This document shows positions 1 through 6,975 of a stretch of DNA of 37,537 bases, one piece after another. Both the position numbers and the translations under genes were made by a program. Position 1 is the stretch's first letter, and every line of letters starts with the position of its first letter. The DNA is from Treponema sp. (lineage in GTDB: Bacteria > Spirochaetota > Spirochaetia > Treponematales > Treponemataceae). The stretch is taken from contig JAEDFM010000022.1 of assembly GCA_016292805.1 (NCBI GenBank), forward strand, positions 1 to 37,537. Direction: 5' to 3'. The notes below the pieces were generated by a model. It was not told the origin of the DNA, ran no database searches, and was given only the letters and a program-made list of their open reading frames with translations.

Positions 1-27
1 GATGACTAATCGCTAGTCTGACTAGAT

Positions 28-64
28 AAAAAAAGCTGTCTTTCTTAAAAAGACAGCTTTTTTT
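28..64. terminator. Bidirectional intrinsic terminator
   Basis: The arms 35-43 and 49-57 form a perfect 9-bp stem around a 5-base loop. There is an A-run before it (28-34) and a T-run after it (58-64), so it can work in both directions. On the minus strand it lies just after the membrane-protein gene that ends at 89. Confidence 0.85.
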
Positions 65-88
65 ATGCCCGAACAAATATTTAATATT

Positions 89-733
89 TTATTCAGCTTT
101 ATTATTTTTTAACAGTTTTAAACACAAAACCCCAACTGGAAGCAGTGAATAAACAAGGCTTACAATAAGAATAATTCCAAAAGAAAAATTAATTGCATAC
201 ATAGCTTCTATTACAGAAGGAATCAACATAACAACAATACCTGCAGCTCCATTCAAAATTGCCATTCCAACTTTTTTATCAGCAATTGAAGTATAAAACA
301 CTTTAAGGATAGAACCTGTTGCAAAAATCATTGCAAGGTAAATAACAGGTTTTACAAAGATTTCAAATCCAGGATATACAGAAGATTCAGTTCCTGTAAT
401 AACATAGAATGGAACAAATACAGCATAGCAGGAAAGCATCAAACTGTTAAAATAGTCTATTCTATCTTCGTATGTATCTTTAGAAACAAGGAAAAATAAT
501 CCATAAATAACAACTACAGTAATTAGTCCCAGCTTTTCCAGATAATAAACAAAATTTAATCCAAAAGAATAAGGAACTACTCTGTGTGAGAATTTAAAGA
601 AAAAGTTAAAAGCACATACAATAGCGCTAACTAATAAACCTGTAACAACAGCAATAAACTGCTTTGGGTCTTTTTTATAAACACAATAAGCAGTTAACGA
701 TAATGGAAATAACAATAATAAAAATAAAAGCAT
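89..733 (-). CDS. Polytopic integral membrane protein of unknown function
   Basis: I do not recognise the family. The 214-residue product is very hydrophobic. It has about six likely membrane spans: one at the extreme N-terminus (residues 1-18), others near 26-48, 66-84 and 95-113, and more in the second half around 128-150 and 157-205. There is a short lysine-rich tail and no enzymatic motif. It starts 5 bases after the stop of the mannose-6-phosphate isomerase gene on the same strand, so it is probably the last gene of a deoD-manA transcript. The strong hairpin at 28-64 ends that transcript. A sugar link can only be guessed from the neighbour. Confidence 0.75.
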   Translation of the reverse strand: MLLFLLLLFPLSLTAYCVYKKDPKQFIAVVTGLLVSAIVCAFNFFFKFSHRVVPYSFGLNFVYYLEKLGLITVVVIYGLFFLVSKDTYEDRIDYFNSLMLSCYAVFVPFYVITGTESSVYPGFEIFVKPVIYLAMIFATGSILKVFYTSIADKKVGMAILNGAAGIVVMLIPSVIEAMYAINFSFGIILIVSLVYSLLPVGVLCLKLLKNNKAE

Positions 734-738
734 ATACC

Positions 739-1548
739 CTATTTTGCAATAATTCGCATTACTTTTGCAACACCTTCGATTGTAATTTTTTCGCCAGGTG
801 CAACAGCATAAATCTCTTCTGCTTTAAGAGGCTGCCCAACCTTTTCGCCTGCAGAGCGAATCACAGCTTTATTTTCAGAAATAACATATATCAACTGCCA
901 GGCTTTTGGACCTTCACCTTTTGAACAAAGCATACTCCAGCCGCCCTTTACATCTACGGTCTGCAGACTAAAATATTTACAGTCAAATTCTCCCGGGAAC
1001 TGAGCTACAGGAATCATATCTTCCCGCTTAATAACAGCAAGACCTTTTTCTACATGAACTTCCCTGCCGCGCCCCCAGTCATAAAGACGATATGTTAAAT
1101 CACAAGACTGCTGAACTTCCATTAAACGAAGCCCCGCACCAATAGCATGTACAGTACCAGCAGGAATAAAAACAAAATCCCCAGGCTTTACAGAAACAAT
1201 CTCAAGATATGATTCCAGAGTGTTTTCATTAATTGCTTTTGCCAGCTCCTGATTAGAATAACCTTCTTTAATTCCATAAACAAGTTTTGCATCCGGTGCA
1301 GCGTCCAGAACATACCAGCATTCTGTTTTACCGCGATTTCCAGGACCTTCAAGTTTTACAGCCAGTTCATCATCAGGATGTACCTGAATAGATAAAGTAT
1401 CATCAGCCTGTATAACTTTAACTAAAAGAGGATAATCTCCTCCCACTGCATTTTTAAACTCTTCCTGACATCCATTAGGATGTGTGGATGCTATCCAAAG
1501 TTCATAACCCCAGATTTTATCTGATCTGATTTGATTTAATTTTAACAT
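739..1548 (-). CDS. manA: Mannose-6-phosphate isomerase, class I (short form)
   Basis: Interconverts mannose 6-phosphate and fructose 6-phosphate in the cytoplasm, linking mannose use and GDP-mannose supply to glycolysis. The 269-residue cupin protein is of the short bacterial type. The metal site is visible: Q55 and H57 in SIQVHPDD, E76 in GKTECWYV and H134 in IPAGTVHAIG. An active-site arginine is likely in the GLRLMEVQQ segment. It lies 65 bases after deoD on the same strand. That gap has a TTGATT/TACAAA promoter-like pair 17 bases apart ending 5 bases before the ATG, so it may have its own promoter. All metal ligands are intact, so I expect it to be active. Confidence 0.93.
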   Translation of the reverse strand: MLKLNQIRSDKIWGYELWIASTHPNGCQEEFKNAVGGDYPLLVKVIQADDTLSIQVHPDDELAVKLEGPGNRGKTECWYVLDAAPDAKLVYGIKEGYSNQELAKAINENTLESYLEIVSVKPGDFVFIPAGTVHAIGAGLRLMEVQQSCDLTYRLYDWGRGREVHVEKGLAVIKREDMIPVAQFPGEFDCKYFSLQTVDVKGGWSMLCSKGEGPKAWQLIYVISENKAVIRSAGEKVGQPLKAEEIYAVAPGEKITIEGVAKVMRIIAK

Positions 1549-1568
1549 ACCTATTTGTAAGCTATTTT

Positions 1569-1607
1569 TTAGTTAAAATCAATTACTTTTTACCTAATTT
1601 TAACTAA
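1569..1607. promoter_or_regulatory. AT-rich inverted repeat in the deoD-manA gap
   Basis: An 11-bp perfect inverted repeat (1569-1579 and 1597-1607) with a 17-base centre lies just upstream of manA and overlaps its possible -35 region. The T-run is on the wrong side for a minus-strand terminator. It could be an operator. With only one G/C pair per arm, chance in AT-rich DNA is also plausible. Confidence 0.3.
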
Positions 1608-1613
1608 TTTTCC

Positions 1614-2318
1614 TTATTCAGAAATAATAGTTTCCAGTGCAAGCTTCATCATATCTTTAAATGTAAGCTGACGATCTTCTGCAGTTGTTTCTTCGCCTGT
1701 AACAAAGTTATTGCTTACAGTAAGAATAGCAAGCGCCTTTCTTTCAAACTCTGCGGCCAAAGTATATAACTCGGCTGCTTCCATTTCAATACCGATTACT
1801 CCAAACTTCTTCCAGAACTTCCAGGTTTCCTCAGGATCATAAAAACGGTCACCAGAAAAACACTGACCAACACAAGGATTGATTCCTAATTCCTTAGCTT
1901 TATGATATGCAGTATCCAGCAAACCGAAATCAGGAACAGGAGCATAATGACTAAAGCCAAAGCGCTGTGTCTGTAAATTAGAATCAGTACAAGCCCCATT
2001 AGCAAGAATTACACTACGGCAAGGAACCTTTTCGCTTACAGAACCTGCAGTTCCAATACGAATAGCCTTCTGTACATCATAGAATTGAAATAATTCCTGA
2101 ACATAAATTGAAAGAGATGGCTGGCCCATACCAGTTCCTTGAACAGAAACCTTCTGACCTTTGTAGGTACCTGTAAAGCCCAGCATTCCTCTAACCTGAT
2201 TATAACAAACCGCATCCTCAAGAAAGTTTTCTGCAATAAACTTTGCTCTTAAAGGATCACCTGGCAATAAAACTTTATCTGCAATTGCACCTTCTGGTGC
2301 GTTAATATGTGTACTCAT
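1614..2318 (-). CDS. deoD: Purine-nucleoside phosphorylase, DeoD (hexameric) type
   Basis: Phosphorolysis of purine (deoxy)nucleosides to base and (deoxy)ribose 1-phosphate, a salvage reaction in the cytoplasm. At 234 residues it has the usual DeoD length. Family motifs are present in order: H4 near the N-terminus, LPGDPLRAK (18-26) for phosphate, VRGMLGFTGTYKG (42-54), GTAGSV (89-94), GIEMEAAELYT (176-186) for ribose, and TTAEDRQLTF (211-220) with R216. Oddly, the residue aligned with E. coli catalytic Asp204 (in TVSDHI) is asparagine, N203, within TVSNNF. It may be led by a leaderless transcript: TATAAT is 6 bases before the ATG and no Shine-Dalgarno is seen. Confidence 0.93.
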   Translation of the reverse strand: MSTHINAPEGAIADKVLLPGDPLRAKFIAENFLEDAVCYNQVRGMLGFTGTYKGQKVSVQGTGMGQPSLSIYVQELFQFYDVQKAIRIGTAGSVSEKVPCRSVILANGACTDSNLQTQRFGFSHYAPVPDFGLLDTAYHKAKELGINPCVGQCFSGDRFYDPEETWKFWKKFGVIGIEMEAAELYTLAAEFERKALAILTVSNNFVTGEETTAEDRQLTFKDMMKLALETIISE

Positions 2319-2324
2319 AATTAA

Positions 2325-2330
2325 ATTATA
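2325..2330 (-). promoter_or_regulatory. -10 box of deoD, leaderless spacing
   Basis: A perfect TATAAT on the minus strand sits 6 bases before the deoD ATG, so transcription would begin at or next to the start codon. No convincing -35 is visible. Confidence 0.6.
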
Positions 2331-2354
2331 TCATATTTTTTACATTTTAGACTT

Positions 2355-3956
2355 TTGGATTTCCGAAAACATCATTACTCTGGCCATTATATTGATATGG
2401 AAATATTAAAAATTGATGATGAAGAAAATGATTTGTATTGTTATGATGTTGCCGCAAAAACTGCCTTTGAAAATTTTGGGATAAAATATATGTTTCCCTG
2501 GCAGCGGCTTGTAGTTGCAAATATTCTGGAAGCCTATGAGATTCAAAAAAGCGGTGCAGACATTAACCAGGAAACAGATTCTTTTTGTAAAGGACGGCAG
2601 ATTGTTCTTCTGCCAACTGGAGCAGGTAAATCTCTTTGCTTTCAGGTTCCTGCCCTTTTACTGGATGGTCCTACTATGGTTATATACCCATTACTTGCCC
2701 TTATGACAGACCAGCAGCGTCGTATGGAGGAAGGAGCCTTAAAATGTGTTGTTTTCCGTGGAGGACAATCAAAAGAAGAACAGGAAAACAACTTCAATAA
2801 ACTTAAAGAAGGAGCTCAGATAATATTAGCAAATCCTGAAGTACTTCAAAATGAAGAACTTGTTACAAGATTAAGCAAAGCCGGAATAAAACATATTGCC
2901 ATTGATGAAGCCCACTGTGTTTCTGAATGGGGAGATTCTTTTAGACCAGCTTACCTGACACTAGGTAAAGTTATTAAAAAGATTAATCCACCAATGATTA
3001 CAGCCTTTACAGCCACAGCATCTCCCTCAGTGCTTTCAAGAGTAGCAGAAATTCTTTTTAATGGTGAAGCCCATATAGTTCGCAGTGAAAGTGACAGGCC
3101 AAACATACATTATTTTGTAAAATACGCTGCAGCGAAGAAAAAGGAAGCCTTATATCTGGCTAAAACAGAAGACAGACCAATGATTATTTTCTGTGGTACT
3201 CGAAACAATACAGAGGATATGTGCAGAGAACTTAATATGGCTTTTGGTTATGAAATTGCCAGGTTTTATCATGCAGGATTAGAAAAATCTGAAAAAGATG
3301 AAACTGAAAAATGGTTCTTTAACAGTAAAGATGGAATCTTATGTGCAACTTGTGCCTATGGCATGGGCGTTGATAAAAAAGACATTCACACAGTTGTCCA
3401 CCTGGAAGCATCTACTACTGCAGAAGCTTACATTCAGGAAGCCGGGCGTGGAGGACGAGACGGAAGCGTAGCAAAAGGTATTTTAATTTGGAGTCTGGCA
3501 GATTCCCTAAAATTTTCACAATACCCTGATAATTCAAGAGAAAGGTCTATGATGAAGTTCGCAGAAACAAAGGACTGCAGAAGGCAGGTATTACTGGATG
3601 CTTTAGGTGCAGAACAGGCTGTCTGTGCCGGCTGCGATAACTGTAACAATAAAAAAAATCAGGAACAGAATATTAAAATAAAAAAATCAAAAACTGATTT
3701 TCAAAAAACTTATGAGCTTATTAAGCGATCCCGGAACTATTACACAATAGATGAAATTGAAAGCACTATTTTCCAGCAATTCAACAATGATACAAAAAAG
3801 TTATGGAACAAAAATTTATGGACTCATGGAGATGTTACGGAAGTAATTACCCAGCTGATGGAAAATGGACTTGTAGAATGTGATAAGTTTTTATGGAAAG
3901 GCAGACTTAGGGCAAAAAAAATCCTGAACCAGGTTCAGGATAATCTTTTTAGCTAG
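2355..3956 (+). CDS. recQ: RecQ-type ATP-dependent DNA helicase (no HRDC domain)
   Basis: A 3'-5' superfamily 2 DNA helicase for repair and recombination. The ATPase motifs run in order: Walker A LPTGAGKS (86-93), motif Ia around 111-119, IDEAHCVSEWG with DEAH (184-187), TAFTATASPS (216-225), MIIFCGTRN (276-284) and the arginine-finger region QEAGRGGRDG (361-370). The RecQ zinc site is C408, C424, C427 and C430, followed by a short winged-helix-like part. There is no HRDC domain. The listed start is a TTG with no Shine-Dalgarno; an ATG at 2397 (14 codons shorter) is equally possible. The last residues (523-530, ILNQVQDN) are encoded by a palindromic repeat. It is divergent from deoD and ends 3 bases from the opposite-strand gene at 3960. 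Confidence 0.9.
   Translation: MDFRKHHYSGHYIDMEILKIDDEENDLYCYDVAAKTAFENFGIKYMFPWQRLVVANILEAYEIQKSGADINQETDSFCKGRQIVLLPTGAGKSLCFQVPALLLDGPTMVIYPLLALMTDQQRRMEEGALKCVVFRGGQSKEEQENNFNKLKEGAQIILANPEVLQNEELVTRLSKAGIKHIAIDEAHCVSEWGDSFRPAYLTLGKVIKKINPPMITAFTATASPSVLSRVAEILFNGEAHIVRSESDRPNIHYFVKYAAAKKKEALYLAKTEDRPMIIFCGTRNNTEDMCRELNMAFGYEIARFYHAGLEKSEKDETEKWFFNSKDGILCATCAYGMGVDKKDIHTVVHLEASTTAEAYIQEAGRGGRDGSVAKGILIWSLADSLKFSQYPDNSRERSMMKFAETKDCRRQVLLDALGAEQAVCAGCDNCNNKKNQEQNIKIKKSKTDFQKTYELIKRSRNYYTIDEIESTIFQQFNNDTKKLWNKNLWTHGDVTEVITQLMENGLVECDKFLWKGRLRAKKILNQVQDNLFS
3914..3950. repeat. Palindromic repeat / terminator inside the 3' end of recQ
   Basis: Arms 3921-3930 and 3932-3941 are a perfect 10-bp inverted repeat; sterically this is about an 8-bp stem with a 5-base loop. 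An A7 run precedes it (3914-3920) and T5 follows (3946-3950). On the minus strand it is a good intrinsic terminator for the small gene at 3960-4190. It encodes the RecQ C-terminal ILNQVQDN peptide. It resembles the palindrome at 23063-23083. Confidence 0.75.
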
Positions 3957-3959
3957 GTA

Positions 3960-4190
3960 TCAGTCTGCATCTTTTTCTGAGAAATCAGAACGAGGTGGCT
4001 CATCTGTTGCAGGTGCAGCAGGAGCTGACGTAGATTCAGCAGCCTTTTTCTTATTTTTTTTAGGCTTGCTTGTATAAGTTGTTACAAATTTTGCAAAGGA
4101 AACAATAATAAACATTGCAATTACAGTTACAATTACCCTGTAATCTATGAGAACTTTTCCAATTAAACTTAATAACGCTTTAAAACTCAT
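3960..4190 (-). CDS. Small single-span membrane protein, function unknown
   Basis: The 76-residue product has an amphipathic or hydrophobic N-terminus, one clear membrane helix (about residues 17-34) and a lysine-rich stretch KPKKNKKK (42-49), which suggests a cytoplasmic tail. A disordered Ala/Pro/Ser/acidic C-terminus follows. No family is recognised. It lies 37 bases after the sensor kinase gene on the same strand and may be co-transcribed with it. It also has GATAAT 6 bases before its ATG, so a separate leaderless transcript is possible. Its terminator lies within the recQ coding sequence. Confidence 0.65.
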   Translation of the reverse strand: MSFKALLSLIGKVLIDYRVIVTVIAMFIIVSFAKFVTTYTSKPKKNKKKAAESTSAPAAPATDEPPRSDFSEKDAD

Positions 4191-4227
4191 AATATAATTA
4201 TCGACAATTTTTTATAAAATAATATTT

Positions 4228-6270
4228 TTATTCCAGTTTTAACTGAACCTCAATACAAGTTCCAGCTGGATCATTTTTCCTTATTTCAAAAACAGCACCA
4301 ATCTGGTTAGCTCTATATTCCATTGAATTAAGCCCAAGTCCCCTCTGGATTTTACCATCCTCTGTAACAGTTACGCCAACACCATCATCAACAATTCTGA
4401 CCTGTACAAGAGACTTTTCTTTTACAAGCTCAACCTTTACATTATGAGCCTTTGAATGCTTACTGACATTATGTAAAGCTTCCTGAATGATTCTGAAAAT
4501 GTTTAGCTTCTGCAGTTTATCAAAACCAGAATCATCATCTACACTCCAGTTCCATTGGCAATTAATATTCTGCTGCTTTTCAAAGGAATCACAAAGATTG
4601 CCAATACTGTCTTTTAATCCTAAACTTTCAAGTTCAACCGGATATGAATTATGAGCATACTGTCGGGTTGCCTGTAATGTGTCACTTATTAAACCTGCAA
4701 GTTCTGCCATCTGTTTTTTTTCTACAGCTTTATCCTGATTTGCATAACAACGGCACATCATAGAAATACCAGCTAAACGCTGACAAATATCATCATGCAA
4801 ATCAGTACTGAATCGCTGTCGTTCCATTTCTGAAATCTGCAAAACTTCAGCTTCAACTTCCATTCGTTTATTATTTGCTTCCACAAGTTCTTTTGTTCTC
4901 TTAGTAACTTCCTGTTCCAGATATTCAGAACGGCGTTCTTTTTCTTCCGCATTCTGAATACGGGCAATAGCCTGAGAAACATTAATGATTAAATTACACA
5001 AATGAGGAAGCAAGTTATGAGAACCATCATAAAGAATCAGTCCTACAAGTTCCTTTCCAGAATACAGATTATTAAAAATAAGTGATGATGATTGATTTTT
5101 TCTTTCGTTCAACAACTGCTGGTAAAACTCACCCATTGTTATTTTTTCATTATTACAAAAGTTATCATAATATTTATTGTTACTGCGTACATATAAAGGC
5201 TTAAGTTTATCTTTTCCTACAAGTACACAAAAATCCTTTAAGCCCAGCTGTTCTACAAAGTTATTAATAACATCCTTTAATTCATCAAGAGATTCTGGAT
5301 AATTCAAATCCATATTTACATGTGAAACAAGATTTAAATAATGCTCAGACTGAACATATTTTGTCTGAATCTGGTGTATATATTTATCCTGCCAGTGAGC
5401 ATCATTTCTCATAACATTACAACCACAGGAGTCACGAATTACAAATTCTGATTCAACATAAGATTCCTGTTTGCACTCTTTTCCATTAATCATATCTATA
5501 AGAGCAAGGAAACCTTCAACACCAGACTGCAGCATAGGCTGTCGAATTGTAGTAAATGCAGGAATTTCAAATTTTGCCTGAGGAATATCATCAAACCCAG
5601 TTACAGCACATTCCTTAATACCTGGATCGTCATGATGAATCTGGAAAAACTTATAAACTCCCAGAGCTATGTTATCATTTGCACAAACAACAGCATCAAG
5701 AACATCACCTGGATTTTCAGCATAGTATTCTTCCATGATTTTAAGACCAGCCTTTTGTGTAAAATAACCGTGTTTAATTTTATAGGAAAGCTCCTTTATC
5801 CATGGTTTATAAGCCTCCATTGTTTTTTTGAAAATATCTTCACGAACAATCGCATCATGATGATTCTGAGGTCCACTTATAAAAAAGAATTTGCGGTACT
5901 CATGCTGGAGAATAAGGTGTTCAACCAGCTGCTTCATAGAATCATCAGTCTGAATTAGAAAGGATGGTATACCTGGAATTTTTTGTCCGATTGAGACGAT
6001 TGGAATTTTCCCCCAGATTTTTTCTACATCCTCTTTTGTATGCAAATCGTTACTATCTATTAAAACTGAAGTTAAAAGAATAATTCCATCTAATTTAAGA
6101 TTATCAGATTTTGTGTAGTTCAAGATTAAGGGATCATCAAGGATTCTTGTATTCTTATGCTGAAAACAGAGTAAATCTACCCCCATTTCCAAAGCTTTAT
6201 TTTTAATACCACGATAAACAGAAATCTGATACTCTTCATCAAGAACATTAAGAACTAAACCAATTCGCAT
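4228..6270 (-). CDS. Soluble sensor histidine kinase with an N-terminal LacI-type sugar-binding domain
   Basis: This 680-residue protein has no signal peptide and no membrane span, so it should act in the cytoplasm. Residues 1-285 resemble the ligand-binding core of LacI/GalR regulators (periplasmic-binding fold: N-terminal MRIGLVLNVL, ANDNIALGVYKF at 197-208, TGFDDIP at 224-230, TTIRQP at 240-245) without their DNA-binding helix-turn-helix. A middle part (about 290-435) is GAF-like in layout. A coiled coil (440-485) follows. Next come a HisKA_3 dimerisation helix with the likely phospho-acceptor H492 in DLHDDICQRLAG, and a HATPase domain with N601, DDGVGV (628-633) and GLGLNSM (644-650). The NarX/DesK-type core pairs naturally with the divergent NarL-type regulator at 6321. 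Sugar sensing is inferred from the fold and the nearby malQ. Confidence 0.88.
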   Translation of the reverse strand: MRIGLVLNVLDEEYQISVYRGIKNKALEMGVDLLCFQHKNTRILDDPLILNYTKSDNLKLDGIILLTSVLIDSNDLHTKEDVEKIWGKIPIVSIGQKIPGIPSFLIQTDDSMKQLVEHLILQHEYRKFFFISGPQNHHDAIVREDIFKKTMEAYKPWIKELSYKIKHGYFTQKAGLKIMEEYYAENPGDVLDAVVCANDNIALGVYKFFQIHHDDPGIKECAVTGFDDIPQAKFEIPAFTTIRQPMLQSGVEGFLALIDMINGKECKQESYVESEFVIRDSCGCNVMRNDAHWQDKYIHQIQTKYVQSEHYLNLVSHVNMDLNYPESLDELKDVINNFVEQLGLKDFCVLVGKDKLKPLYVRSNNKYYDNFCNNEKITMGEFYQQLLNERKNQSSSLIFNNLYSGKELVGLILYDGSHNLLPHLCNLIINVSQAIARIQNAEEKERRSEYLEQEVTKRTKELVEANNKRMEVEAEVLQISEMERQRFSTDLHDDICQRLAGISMMCRCYANQDKAVEKKQMAELAGLISDTLQATRQYAHNSYPVELESLGLKDSIGNLCDSFEKQQNINCQWNWSVDDDSGFDKLQKLNIFRIIQEALHNVSKHSKAHNVKVELVKEKSLVQVRIVDDGVGVTVTEDGKIQRGLGLNSMEYRANQIGAVFEIRKNDPAGTCIEVQLKLE

Positions 6271-6277
6271 ATAAAAA

Positions 6278-6283
6278 ATTATA
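6278..6283 (-). promoter_or_regulatory. -10 box of the sensor kinase gene
   Basis: A perfect TATAAT on the minus strand ends 7 bases before the kinase ATG, with no Shine-Dalgarno between, giving a predicted leaderless mRNA. It overlaps the left arm of the inverted repeat at 6281-6307. Confidence 0.55.
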
Positions 6284-6307
6284 CCGTAAAAGCGAATTTT
6301 ATGGTAT
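6281..6307. promoter_or_regulatory. Inverted repeat between divergent kinase and regulator genes (candidate operator)
   Basis: Arms 6281-6291 and 6297-6307 match over 11 bases with one G/T-type mismatch around a GCGAA centre. The element occupies most of the 50-base divergent gap and touches both predicted -10 boxes. That is where a dimeric autoregulator such as the neighbouring NarL-type protein would be expected to bind. Confidence 0.5.
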
Positions 6308-6313
6308 TATATT
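6308..6313 (+). promoter_or_regulatory. -10 box of the response regulator gene
   Basis: TATATT ends 7 bases before the ATG at 6321; an overlapping TATTAT at 6305-6310 is an alternative. No ribosome site is present, consistent with a leaderless transcript. Confidence 0.45.
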
Positions 6314-6320
6314 CTAACAT

Positions 6321-6965
6321 ATGGAATATTCAGTAATTATCATTGACGATCATCCTCTTTTTAGCAGGGGATTAGCACAATTAATTGAAACTCAGGGCAA
6401 CCTTAAAGTAATCGGAATGGCTAAAGACCGTAACGAAGCTCTCTCTTTGTTAGATACATTAACTCCACATCTTGCAATTGTAGACTTAAACTTAGGTCAG
6501 GAAGATGGTCTCGAATTGATTAAGGATATTGTTGTTATTCATCCAAAAACAAAGATTCTTGTTCTTTCTATGCATGATGAACGCTTTTATGCAGAACGGG
6601 CAATTAAAGCTGGTGCCAGCGGTTACATTATGAAGGAAGAAGCAGAACTGCAGGTAATCAATGCTATTCAAACTGTAATCAATGGAGAAATTTATTTAAG
6701 CGAAAAAGAACGGGAAAGAATCAGTAACCTTGATAAAGATTCTTCTGAAAAATCCTTTGATACTATTTCTGAACTTTCTGATCGTCAGCTTCAGATTTTT
6801 ACTTTGATTGGAAAAGGTCTTGGTACCGTTGAAATTGCAACAAAACTGAATTTAAGCATTAAGACTATTGATACACATAAAGAAAACATTAAAGCTAAAT
6901 TGCATTGTGCCTCGTCTGCCGAACTCCGCCAGATGGCAATTGAGTGGACAAACAAGGCTGTGTAG
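6321..6965 (+). CDS. NarL/FixJ-family response regulator
   Basis: A two-domain transcription factor of 214 residues. The receiver has the acidic pair D9/D10 (IIIDDHP), phospho-acceptor D55 in IVDLNLG, and a conserved lysine in SGYIMKEE (about K105). The C-terminal LuxR-type helix-turn-helix runs from LSDRQLQIF to the end, with recognition-helix residues in LSIKTIDTHKENIKAKL. It is divergent from the LacI-sensor kinase with a 50-base gap and is the obvious partner, since HisKA_3 kinases normally signal to this regulator class. It ends 10 bases from the convergent malQ stop. Control of malQ or of its own promoter region is plausible but inferred. Confidence 0.92.
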   Translation: MEYSVIIIDDHPLFSRGLAQLIETQGNLKVIGMAKDRNEALSLLDTLTPHLAIVDLNLGQEDGLELIKDIVVIHPKTKILVLSMHDERFYAERAIKAGASGYIMKEEAELQVINAIQTVINGEIYLSEKERERISNLDKDSSEKSFDTISELSDRQLQIFTLIGKGLGTVEIATKLNLSIKTIDTHKENIKAKLHCASSAELRQMAIEWTNKAV

Positions 6966-6975
6966 CAATCAGCAA

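Noticed and set aside
13..25. Perfect 6-bp inverted repeat with a 1-base centre at the window start
   Set aside because: Too short and without context at the window edge; the adjacent terminator explains the local structure better.
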